NCBI RefSeq assembly: GCF_003075455.1 | Contig: NZ_QDAE01000004.1 | Coordinates: 124,001 to 188,000, forward strand | DNA: 64,000 bases | Origin: Arthrobacter sp. Bz4 | GTDB taxonomy: Bacteria > Actinomycetota > Actinomycetes > Actinomycetales > Micrococcaceae | Direction: 5' to 3' | Shown here: positions 55,578-63,317 of the stretch, one piece after another | Numbering within the stretch: position 1 is the first letter of the stretch | Layout: each line of letters starts with the position of its first letter | Program-made: the position numbers and the translations under genes | The notes under the pieces: model-generated | Told to the model about the DNA's origin: nothing | Database searches by the model: none | What the model saw: only the letters and a program-made list of their open reading frames with translations

Positions 55578-56573
55578 ATGGCGGGGATTACCAGTGCCGA
55601 CGTGGCTCGCGAGAGCGGCGTCTCGCGCACCACGGTCAGCTATGTACTGACGGGGCGCGAGGGCGTGAGTATCTCCGAAGAGACGCGGCGGAGGGTTCTG
55701 GAAACCTCCAAGCGGCTCGGCTACGCGCCGTCGGCTGCAGCGCGGGCGCTGAAGACCGGGCGCAGCGACCTGGTGCTGTGCATTCTTCCGGACTGGCCCA
55801 TCGGTCCGGTGATCGAAACACTCCTGGATCACCTCGCTGATGAAGTTGCCGAGCGGGGCCTTTCAGTTCTGGTGCACCACGCCCGCGGACACCGTCCGCT
55901 GCAGGATCTGTGGCGTGCCGTCACGCCGCGCGCGGTGATTGGTTTCGCACCGTTCGACGACGACGATCTCCGGGCCATGCGCCAGGCCGGCATTCAGGTG
56001 TTGGGGACCCAGGGGGAGGCGGTGGGACCGGTGCCGTCTCGACCCTCCGAAAGCCAGCTACGGATCGGACAGTTGCAGGCTCAGCAGCTCATTGCCTCCG
56101 GGAAACACCGGATCGCCTATGCGTGGCCCACCGATTCCCGGGTTGAGCATTTCGCAGCGGATCGGTTGGAGGGCGTCCGTCGTGAATGCGCGGACCACGG
56201 CCTGCCCGAGCCGGAAGTGCTGTCGGTAGACCTTGAGGCAGCCTCGGCCGCTGCAGCGCTGCGTACCTGGCGAGAGGGGCCGGACCCGGTGACCGGTATC
56301 GCCGCGTACAACGACGACGTCGCGCTCGCCATTCTGGCCGGGCTTCGGCTGCACGGACTCGCATGCCCCGCGCAGGTGGCAGTCGTTGGGGTTGACGACG
56401 CGCCGGCTGCCCGTCTCGCCGACCCGCCGCTCACCACCATCTCCCAATCCATCGAACTACAGGCACGGTACCTGGCTGGCCTCGTCCTCGCCGGTCTGGG
56501 TGACCAGGCGGAGGACGAGGCTCCAACCTTCCCCGGTGACGGGATGGTGCTGGTGGTTCGCGGCTCAGCGTGA
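55578..56573 (+). CDS. LacI-family transcriptional regulator
   Basis: 331 residues. The helix-turn-helix ITSADVARESGVSRTTVSYV is followed by the hinge LGYAPSAAARALKTGRSDL and a sensor domain (EVAERGLSVLVHHARG, ITGIAAYNDDVALAILAGLR-like core, AVVGVDDAPAARLADPPLTT). GGAGGAG lies 7 nt before the ATG. It is divergent from the cyclopropane synthase gene and convergent with the secreted beta-helix gene. Either could be a target; carbohydrate sensing is the family norm. Confidence 0.88.
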   Translation: MAGITSADVARESGVSRTTVSYVLTGREGVSISEETRRRVLETSKRLGYAPSAAARALKTGRSDLVLCILPDWPIGPVIETLLDHLADEVAERGLSVLVHHARGHRPLQDLWRAVTPRAVIGFAPFDDDDLRAMRQAGIQVLGTQGEAVGPVPSRPSESQLRIGQLQAQQLIASGKHRIAYAWPTDSRVEHFAADRLEGVRRECADHGLPEPEVLSVDLEAASAAAALRTWREGPDPVTGIAAYNDDVALAILAGLRLHGLACPAQVAVVGVDDAPAARLADPPLTTISQSIELQARYLAGLVLAGLGDQAEDEAPTFPGDGMVLVVRGSA

Positions 56574-56604
56574 CTCGTCTGAGCCGGGCGTCGCCGTCCA
56601 GGAC

Positions 56605-58518
56605 CTACTGGTACTGCACCACGTAACTGGGGATACCCGTGTTGTCGTTGCTGACCGGGGCCCCGGTGTTGTTGACGACGTGGTCAATGGTTCCCGCTCC
56701 GAGATTCACGGTGAGGATGTGGTTCAGCTGCACACCGGCTGTGTCCGGAACTTCGAAGCCCCGGGTTGCGTGGATGGTCGGATCCACGTTGGTGAAAATG
56801 TAGGAGCCGCCGCCCCAGAGGGTGTGCTTCGTGACGTCGTCGGCCACCTTGTACCCGGCCCACCCGAGGACGCCGTCGTGCTGCCAGGCCTCCTGATTGG
56901 GAGGATCATAGGGAAGCTCATTCTGGAAGAAAACCGTCCGGCCGTTTTCACCGTTCCAGATGACGTTGTACTCCTGGTAATGCTCCACGAAGAGTCCCGT
57001 GGCGGTCACGTTGTCACCGTTGATGATCACACCGTTACGGCCCGTGCTGACATCCCATCCGAAGGTACCCTCGATACCGTGATCTGCACGCCACGCCCAG
57101 ATGTGATCGATGAGGACATTGTCGCTGTTGACCTCAAGGCTGAGGTCCGCCTTTCCGACGTTTGGTCCGCCGATCCGGAAGTACACATCACTCAGGGTGG
57201 TGGGATTCAGCGGGTCGTTCTTCTTACTGCTGTTGTTTCCGTTCTTCGTGCCGATCTGCAGCAGGAGGGGTGAGTTGACCTCTCCACCGTCGATCGTCAC
57301 ACCGGCCAGCACGACGCCGGGCACGTCGGCGACGCGCATTGGCATCGCCCCGTTTTTCGCGGTCAGGGTTGCATGACCCATGCCCAGGACGACCGTGTTG
57401 GCCCGTTTGATCGCAATAGTGTTGTCGATGCCGTACACCCCGGGGGTTAGCAGGAGGTGCTTGCCGCGTGCGAGCTGGCTGTTGATGGTCTGGACAGAGT
57501 CCGAGGGGTCCGCGACGAAGAAATCGGACAGTTTGATGGTGGTGCCCGGGGTGATTCCGTCCTTCCAGGAAATCCCGCTGGAGTCGATCTGTGCGGAGGG
57601 TACCCGCACGTTATAGGCGCCGTCGTCGTCAACGAAAAGGTAAGGCTTCTCGCGGCTGACCGGGGTTGTTTCGAGGGTGGTGTACGGAGGAGTGGGGAAG
57701 GTGCTGTCCGCCGGGGCGCCGTCGACACCGGCAAACACGGCATTCCACACACCGTTGGACCAGGAGCCGATTTCGCTGTTGCGCGTGAACCACTGCTGCT
57801 GGGAACCATTGATGATGTCGTTGGCCTTGGAGTCAGCCATGTATCCACCGCTGGCAAATTGCGGCCCGGCAGTGCAGTAGTCCATCAGGGAAAGCGTTCC
57901 GCCGGTGACGTTGACGCGGCGCAGCGAGACGGCCTGGGAGACGGCCCAGAAGTTGGCGGTTGCACGGCACCCGTCCTGGCCTGCACCGTTCACCTGGAGG
58001 GTCAGGTTAGAGAGGGTGCGCCAGAAGTTGTTGAGGGCGATGCAGTTGCTGGTGCCGTTGTCCTCAAGACAGCGGTTATATACCTCGATCTTGCCGTTGA
58101 TGGTGACATCGGTCGGTGACTGACCGAGGCCGGCAACCTCGGTGTAGTAGCCCACCTTGAACTGCAGTGGTTTCTCGTCGGTGCCATAGGTGCCGGGCAG
58201 AAAAAGCAGGGACTGGCGGTTGGTGCCCATTTCGTCGTCGATCTGGCGGGCGTTGACAGCATCAACCGTGGCTTGGATGTCTTCGACGGGCATTGTGGGC
58301 GAGAAAACCGTCACGTTCGGACCGAGATCCGGCACGGCGGGCAGATGTTTGGACTTTTTATCCTGCACGTCGGCGGGGGAGGCAACTGCGGCAGGACCTG
58401 GAGCCACCAGGAGCGCAGCAGTCAGACCGGCAGCCAGGAGGGTGGGGATCATGGGACGTGATCGCCCGGTGGCAGAAGGCCGGTGGGCTCGACTTTGAAA
58501 GGGAGGCGTAGGAGACAT
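56605..58518 (-). CDS. Secreted right-handed beta-helix (pectin-lyase-fold) protein
   Basis: 637 residues. The signal peptide (RPMIPTLLAAGLTAALLVAP, then AAVAS) is followed by an opening DIQATVDAVNARQIDDEMGT segment and many short beta-helix rungs rich in Asn, Gly and Asp (ITGxx-like turns such as NGDNVTATGLFVEHY and RRVNVTGGTLSLMDYC). The middle repeats the opening pattern (DSVQTINSQLARGKHLLLTP), as in two-helix GH55 glucanases. Homologues are often mislabelled adenylyl cyclase. Likely a polysaccharide hydrolase or lyase outside the cell; the catalytic residues are not clear to me. It converges on the LacI gene with a 31-nt gap. Confidence 0.75.
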   Translation of the reverse strand: MSPTPPFQSRAHRPSATGRSRPMIPTLLAAGLTAALLVAPGPAAVASPADVQDKKSKHLPAVPDLGPNVTVFSPTMPVEDIQATVDAVNARQIDDEMGTNRQSLLFLPGTYGTDEKPLQFKVGYYTEVAGLGQSPTDVTINGKIEVYNRCLEDNGTSNCIALNNFWRTLSNLTLQVNGAGQDGCRATANFWAVSQAVSLRRVNVTGGTLSLMDYCTAGPQFASGGYMADSKANDIINGSQQQWFTRNSEIGSWSNGVWNAVFAGVDGAPADSTFPTPPYTTLETTPVSREKPYLFVDDDGAYNVRVPSAQIDSSGISWKDGITPGTTIKLSDFFVADPSDSVQTINSQLARGKHLLLTPGVYGIDNTIAIKRANTVVLGMGHATLTAKNGAMPMRVADVPGVVLAGVTIDGGEVNSPLLLQIGTKNGNNSSKKNDPLNPTTLSDVYFRIGGPNVGKADLSLEVNSDNVLIDHIWAWRADHGIEGTFGWDVSTGRNGVIINGDNVTATGLFVEHYQEYNVIWNGENGRTVFFQNELPYDPPNQEAWQHDGVLGWAGYKVADDVTKHTLWGGGSYIFTNVDPTIHATRGFEVPDTAGVQLNHILTVNLGAGTIDHVVNNTGAPVSNDNTGIPSYVVQYQ

Positions 58519-58674
58519 GTGTTGACCGTTCTCTCCGTTGAGGGTGTCAGACAGGGTTGGTGACTCGTGTCACTAGTCTGTACAGTGATTCAACCGGACG
58601 CGGTCTCTACAGTCAAGGAAATGACGGGGTCGACCAAAGCTTGGTTTGCGCCGCAGAGGCTTAACCGCGTGGGT

Positions 58675-59886
58675 TCAGGTCCGGGACAGTAGAAGATGGG
58701 AAGAACGCTTGGGATCAGGCTCGGCTCTTAGGCCTGCGGCACGGGCTTGCTCAAGACACCAGACGGAAACGCTGGCACCCAGCAGTTTCTTGAGGGGACC
58801 GATGTGCTTGACCCGCTCGGTCGCCACCGAACCGAACAGGGCGTGGCTGACGGCTCCGCTGCGCTCCATTTTCGGGTCCTTCAGGGCAGCGGCCCATGCC
58901 CGTGTCAGACCGTGAACTACTGCGTGGGGTTCATTGCCGACGCTCCTCAGATGCCTGTCCAGGTGGGTCTTCATGACCTGGAACTCGGAAACTTTCGGTG
59001 CTTTGGCCGCTTGTTGTGGTGCGGTCGCCTTCCTTGAGGCAGGTACCTCGACTGGCACAGGAGTCTCAGCGACGGGGGAAGGCGCTGCCTCGTGCGACGC
59101 AGACTGTTCCACCATCAGCCGGGCCAATTCACCGTGAAGGTCTGCGAGCTGGAGGTGGATATCGACGATTCGTTGGGTGGAATTCGGTGTGTGCCTGGGC
59201 GGTTGAAGTGTCAGTTTTCGACGGACAGCCCTGGACACCGTGCAACGGAATACGTCCGCCAGGGTATCTGCCAGTTCCACGAGGATCGCTGGATCGGCCA
59301 CAAGCAGGGGAACCCGTACCTTTCGGGATTCCACCAATGAAGCTGCAAGCTGATCCAGAGTGCCGTGCACTCGACCGTACCGGAGCCGCTCGTAGGTTAC
59401 ACCCGGTCCCACCTGCGGAGCGTAGACGCACTGCTGGGGGTTGAGGTCCAACGTACCGACCAAGGGAAAGAAACGCGGCCGCACCGAACTCCGAAGGACC
59501 GCGCGCACCGCATCGAGTTGCTTTGAAACCTGTTCTATCGGGTTGGCTGCTTCGGTCCCGTCCAGGAGGATCCACGGTTTACCCGTGTCGGTAACAGCGG
59601 CAACCCGGGACGTGAAGCCTTTCCACTCCGAGACGGTGAATACCCCACGAGTAGTGTTGTAAAACAGCCAATCGACCTCTGCCACTGGTTTTCCTGGAGT
59701 GTCCACCCGGCAATTGCTGAACGCCCACACGGAGTCGTCCAACAGCTCACCCAATCGGGCGACGTCGGCTGGCGCAGGCCGGTGTGCGGCGGTATTGGTT
59801 GACGGGAAATGCAACAACTGATGATCTTCCTGCGGCGCGGGATCCAGACGCTGGGTGTCCGTCGGCGCCCCACCGCCGGCGAACAT
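58675..59886 (-). CDS. NERD-domain protein without helicase
   Basis: 403 residues. An N-terminal NERD nuclease-related domain (about 35-165) contains CRVDTPGKPVAEVDWLFYNT and VFTVSEWKGF, where Asp and the E-x-K pair match the PD-(D/E)XK core. A helical middle with ILVELADTLADVFRCTVSRA follows. The Pro/Ala-rich linker (SPVAETPVPVEVPASRKATA) leads to a C-terminal basic domain (FQVMKTHLDRHLRSVGNEPH, and a final LLLSRT). It may bind or cleave nucleic acid. It stands alone and is divergent from the second secreted nuclease gene. Confidence 0.7.
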   Translation of the reverse strand: MFAGGGAPTDTQRLDPAPQEDHQLLHFPSTNTAAHRPAPADVARLGELLDDSVWAFSNCRVDTPGKPVAEVDWLFYNTTRGVFTVSEWKGFTSRVAAVTDTGKPWILLDGTEAANPIEQVSKQLDAVRAVLRSSVRPRFFPLVGTLDLNPQQCVYAPQVGPGVTYERLRYGRVHGTLDQLAASLVESRKVRVPLLVADPAILVELADTLADVFRCTVSRAVRRKLTLQPPRHTPNSTQRIVDIHLQLADLHGELARLMVEQSASHEAAPSPVAETPVPVEVPASRKATAPQQAAKAPKVSEFQVMKTHLDRHLRSVGNEPHAVVHGLTRAWAAALKDPKMERSGAVSHALFGSVATERVKHIGPLKKLLGASVSVWCLEQARAAGLRAEPDPKRSSHLLLSRT

Positions 59887-59985
59887 TCGCGCTGATGCGC
59901 TATGTCATCATCACGGGTTCGGCGCCGTCACCGCAAGTACGGCACCGGTAGACTTCGCTGACATTCACAAATCTGGGGGACCTAC

Positions 59986-61355
59986 TTGAACTATCCGTCG
60001 CTGCCGCCTGCCTCAAACACGCCGCCCCCATCCACTCCGCCGACGGACAAGTCGAAGATCAAGATTTCGACGGCGGTGGCGGCGGGTGCCTGCCTCTTCC
60101 TCCTGGTGCTTGGATTCCTGAGCAGCGGCCTCAGCGGCGCAGTGATCATGGCAGGTCTGGTGGCGTTCTTCACGGGTCTCTATGTAGTGGTCACCAATCG
60201 GCCGTCATGGGCTGGCATCGCCGGCCGCAAGATGGGTGCCATCACCATGGCGGCGGCGCTGGTCGCCTTCATGGTCGGAGCGGTCCTGGCACCGCCGATC
60301 GAAACCACACCCGCCGCGGTCGCCGAAGAGACCACCTCGGCCCCGGTCGACGACGTCACCGCGTCTCCAACCCCATCCGCCACTCCCCGGGAGACTGCAC
60401 CCCGACTCTCACCCCGGCCCCGACGCCCAGCCAGGATGTTGCACCGCTCGACAGTGCCGACGTGGTTGCCGCGGACGGCGACCCGAGCGCACCCGAAGGC
60501 CAGCCCGAGTACAGCACTCGTGCCCTCGATCTGTTGGATACCCTGGCTGTGAAGGGTCGGGCGCCAAAAACCGGTTACGACCGCGACCAGTTCGGTCAAG
60601 CCTGGGCCGACGTCGACCGCAACGGCTGCGACACCCGCAACGACATGCTCAACAGGGACCTGACAGCGATCGTTCACGCCAATTCGGTGCCGTGTAAGGT
60701 CCAATCGGGTATCCTCGACGACCCCTATACCGGCACCACCATTGACTTCCTCCGGGGGCAGTCCACTAGCATCGACGTCCAGATCGACCACGTGGTGGCA
60801 CTGTCCGATGCCTGGCAGAAGGGCGCCCAGCAGCTCAGCGCCGGCCAGCGGCTTGCCTTCGCCAACGATCCGCTGAACCTCCAGGCGACAGACGGTCCCA
60901 CCAACGCTCAAAAGGGAGCGGGCGACGCCGCTACCTGGCTGCCGCCCAACCAATCGTTCCGCTGTGAGTATGTGGCCCGGCAGATTTCGGTGAAAGCCAC
61001 CTATACGCTCTGGGTCACCCAGGCCGAGCGCGACGCCATGGCCCGAGTTCTCGCTGACTGCTCCGACACGATGGCACCCACCAGCCAGGCCGCGCCCGTC
61101 GCCACGCCGGAACCAGCACCAGCGCCAGCATCCGCCCCAGCACCCGCACCCGCGCCTGCCCCTGCCCCAGCACCAGCGCCCGCACCTGCCCCAGCACCCG
61201 CACCCGTGCCTGAACCGGTTCCCGTCCCAGCCCCTGCGGCCTACTACGAAAACTGCACGGCCGCCCGGAATGCGGGAGCCGCGCCGGTATACCGGGGGCA
61301 GCCGGGCTACGGCACCCATCTGGACCGAGACGGCGACGGGGTGGGCTGCGAATAG
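59986..61355 (+). pseudogene. Frameshifted membrane-anchored HNH nuclease with excalibur domain
   Basis: TTG start behind GGGGGA. The N-terminal part has three hydrophobic helices (about 30-105: VAAGACLFLLVLGFLSSGLS and following), then a Thr/Pro linker. From about 60405 the sensible frame is -1: TPAPTPSQDVAPLDSADVV, then a DUF1524-like nuclease (GRAPKTGYDRDQFGQAW, GCDTRNDML, VQIDHVVALSDAWQKGAQ, DAATWLPPN). A long Pro-Ala repeat and an excalibur motif (DRDGDGVGCE) finish it. One missing C in a C-run near 60403-60420 would join the halves. The nuclease domain is closely similar to that in the gene at 9711-11185, so the two are paralogues. Confidence 0.78.
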
Positions 61356-61392
61356 CGGTTGCCGCTCCGACACCACCGCGTAAGATCCAGCT

Positions 61393-62433
61393 ATGGATAA
61401 CGCCTATGCCACAACAGACAAGCCAACCTCGGGCACCGAAACCCAGCTGGTTACTCTCGACGACATCCGAGCCGCCGCCGACCGAATCCAGGACCTGGTG
61501 CTCCGGACCCCGATCATCGCGCTGCCTCATCCGGACCGCCCGTCCGACATCCTGCACCTGAAAGCCGAGTCCCTGCAGCCGACCGGCGCCTTCAAACTCC
61601 GCGGCGCCTACAACACCATCTCCCAGGTACTCGATGAGTCCCGAGAACGCGGCATCATCGCCCAGTCCTCAGGCAACCACGCCCGCGCCGTCGCCTGGCT
61701 GGCCAAACGGCTCGACCTGCACGCCGTCATCGTCATGCCCGACGCCGCCCCGCCCACCAAGGTGGCAGCCGTTCGCGCGCTCGGCGCCGAAGTGGTGCTC
61801 GTGCCAGCATCTGAACGGGACAGCCGCACCGTGGAACTCGCTGCCGAACACGGCTACGTTGAGGTACCGCCCTACGACGACGTCCGTATCATCGCCGGTC
61901 AGGGCACGGTCGGCCTGGAGCTCATCGAGCAACTGCCCGACCTCGACGTCGTCCTTGTTCCCATCTCGGGTGGCGGGCTCATTTCCGGAATCGCGACTGC
62001 CATCAAGTCGCTGCGCCCCGAGGTGCAGGTGATCGGCGTCGAACCCGAACTCGCGGCCGACGCTGCCGAAAGCCTGCGCGAGCAGCGCCGCATCACCTGG
62101 GACACCAAGCTCACCTACCGCACGGTCGCGGACGGGCTCCGGACGCCAGCCGTCGGCGTCCACCCCTGGGAACACATCCGGCGCTACGTCGACGACGTCG
62201 TGACCGTCTCCGAGGAACAAATTCTTGCGGCGGTGCGTCACATCGCGGTGGAGGGACGCCTCGTCGCCGAACCGTCCGGCGCCGTCGCCACCGCAGCCTG
62301 GATGCACGACCTGGCGCCGCGCGGTGCAACGGTCGCGGCGGTCGTGTCGGGTGGATCCGTCGATCCAGCCCTGATGGCGCGGGTGCTGGCCAACTGGTCA
62401 CCGTTCGGGATGCCCCCAAGGCGGCAGCGCTGA
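61393..62433 (+). CDS. Threonine/serine dehydratase (fold type II PLP enzyme)
   Basis: 346 residues. Catalytic type threonine ammonia-lyase with PLP Lys in SLQPTGAFKLRGAYNTI, phosphate loop SSGNHARAVAWLA, PISGGGLISGIATAI and VVSGGSVDPALM. It lacks the C-terminal ACT regulatory domain of biosynthetic IlvA, so it belongs to the catabolic type that deaminates threonine to 2-oxobutyrate (or serine to pyruvate). ATG 61393. It is possibly alone; the GCATGC-rich element starts 8 nt after its stop. Confidence 0.87.
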   Translation: MDNAYATTDKPTSGTETQLVTLDDIRAAADRIQDLVLRTPIIALPHPDRPSDILHLKAESLQPTGAFKLRGAYNTISQVLDESRERGIIAQSSGNHARAVAWLAKRLDLHAVIVMPDAAPPTKVAAVRALGAEVVLVPASERDSRTVELAAEHGYVEVPPYDDVRIIAGQGTVGLELIEQLPDLDVVLVPISGGGLISGIATAIKSLRPEVQVIGVEPELAADAAESLREQRRITWDTKLTYRTVADGLRTPAVGVHPWEHIRRYVDDVVTVSEEQILAAVRHIAVEGRLVAEPSGAVATAAWMHDLAPRGATVAAVVSGGSVDPALMARVLANWSPFGMPPRRQR

Positions 62434-62440
62434 CTCGACG

Positions 62441-62551
62441 GTGTGGGAGGGGTGTGTGCAGAAAAAGTGCATGCACTGCATGCGATGCATGCATTCTCTG
62501 ATCAGCCAAGTGCATGCACTGGATGCGATGCATGCACGTTCTAATTCGGGC
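62441..62551 (+). repeat. GCATGC-rich dispersed element, copy 2
   Basis: Two 27-nt units (62467-62493 and 62510-62536) differ at one base and are 43 nt apart. Each has overlapping GCATGC palindromes. The whole 111 nt aligns without gaps to the reverse complement of 48232-48122. It lies directly after the threonine dehydratase stop and before the convergent glcG-like gene. Confidence 0.72.
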
Positions 62552-62570
62552 TACCCCTTCGGGACCTTCC

Positions 62571-62649
62571 CCGAGTGCGTCCTTGCCCGGGTGCGTCTTT
62601 ACCCGGAGACCCCTTCGCCCGGATGCCCTTTTGTCTGGGTGCTCCTGGC
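62571..62649. repeat. Degenerate 16-nt tandem repeats
   Basis: About five units of 15-16 nt of the form CCCGGRTGCgtctTTg, for example at 62586-62601, 62602-62617 and 62618-62633. They drift in sequence but hold the period. No gene is supported here. Confidence 0.5.
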
Positions 62650-62662
62650 GAGGCGGCCGGCA

Positions 62663-62722
62663 GTCAGAACACCTGGAGTCAGAACATTGGGCGTCAGAAC
62701 ACCTGGAGTCAGAACACCGGCA
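62663..62722. repeat. Four 15-nt tandem repeats at the glcG 3' end
   Basis: GTCAGAACACCTGGA is at 62663-62677 and 62693-62707. Variants at 62678-62692 and 62708-62722 complete four units. The last one contains the stop codon of the minus-strand gene, so the array is a serial copy of that gene end. Confidence 0.75.
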
Positions 62723-63146
62723 CCGCAGAGAACGCGGCGGCGCCAGCTTCGGCCACCTGCTGATCCTGGTCAATCGATCCCGTGGACACGCCGATCGCAC
62801 CCACGATGCTTCCATCCCGCACGAGTGGAATGCCACCCGGGAACACCACGAGCCGGCCACCGTGGGCGTCGCTGAGACCGAAGATGGGCCCATCGTGCCT
62901 GGTCATGTCCTGGAGGACTCCGGTTTCGCACTGGAAGGCGATTGCGGTGTAGGCCTTATTGATCGCGATGGTGATGCTGCCGATATTCGCGCCGTCCATT
63001 CGGACGTGCGACTTCAGGTTGCCGCCAGCATCGACCACTGCGATATCCATGGGCTGGCCAATCTCTGTGGCCTTCTCGGCTGCGGCGTCGATCACGCGGC
63101 GGGCCTCTTCCAGGGTGACAGTCTCCAACACGGTTCCAGTTGCCAT
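62709..63146 (-). CDS. GlcG/HbpS-like heme-binding family protein
   Basis: 145 residues from ATG 63146, with GAGGAAG upstream; the frame is open to 63239. GlcG/PduO-C fold: LEEARRVIDAAAEKATEIGQ, DIAVVDAGGNLKSHVRMDGA, INKAYTAIAFQCETG, VFPGGIPLVRDGSIVGAIGV. Members bind heme or cobalamin-like cofactors or accompany glycolate and diol use; function is unclear. The last residues (SAVPVF) are followed by the 15-nt tandem repeats. It is divergent from the class II aldolase gene, which may share its regulation. Confidence 0.85.
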   Translation of the reverse strand: MATGTVLETVTLEEARRVIDAAAEKATEIGQPMDIAVVDAGGNLKSHVRMDGANIGSITIAINKAYTAIAFQCETGVLQDMTRHDGPIFGLSDAHGGRLVVFPGGIPLVRDGSIVGAIGVSTGSIDQDQQVAEAGAAAFSAVPVF

Positions 63147-63232
63147 GAGCTTCCTCTTCCTCGACATTTTCAGCACAACTCTGTGCTGAGGACAGCGTTG
63201 CTGGCATCTGTCGGCTTGCCAAGTAGTGATTA

Positions 63233-63246
63233 CCCCCATGTGGGGG
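63233..63246. promoter_or_regulatory. Perfect palindrome between glcG-like and aldolase genes
   Basis: CCCCCATGTGGGGG is a perfect 14-bp palindrome in the 171-nt divergent promoter region, well placed for one regulator to control both genes. It could alternatively form a small hairpin. Confidence 0.45.
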
Positions 63247-63317
63247 AGGGTGTTCCCTCATATCCAGGCCCAGGAGTTCTCGCCTACCGTGTAATCCACC
63301 TACCAAGGAGGTTTGAC

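Noticed and set aside
57000-58518. Adenylyl cyclase annotation for the beta-helix protein
   Set aside because: No cyclase catalytic motif is present; the sequence is a repeated beta-helix with a signal peptide.
62441-62722. CRISPR array
   Set aside because: Repeat units are 15-27 nt, adjacent or separated by only 16 nt, with no unique spacers and no cas genes.
62552-62875. Extension of the GTG 62441 frame past the GCATGC element
   Set aside because: It runs through tandem repeats and antisense to glcG, and similarity to copy 1 stops at about 62551.
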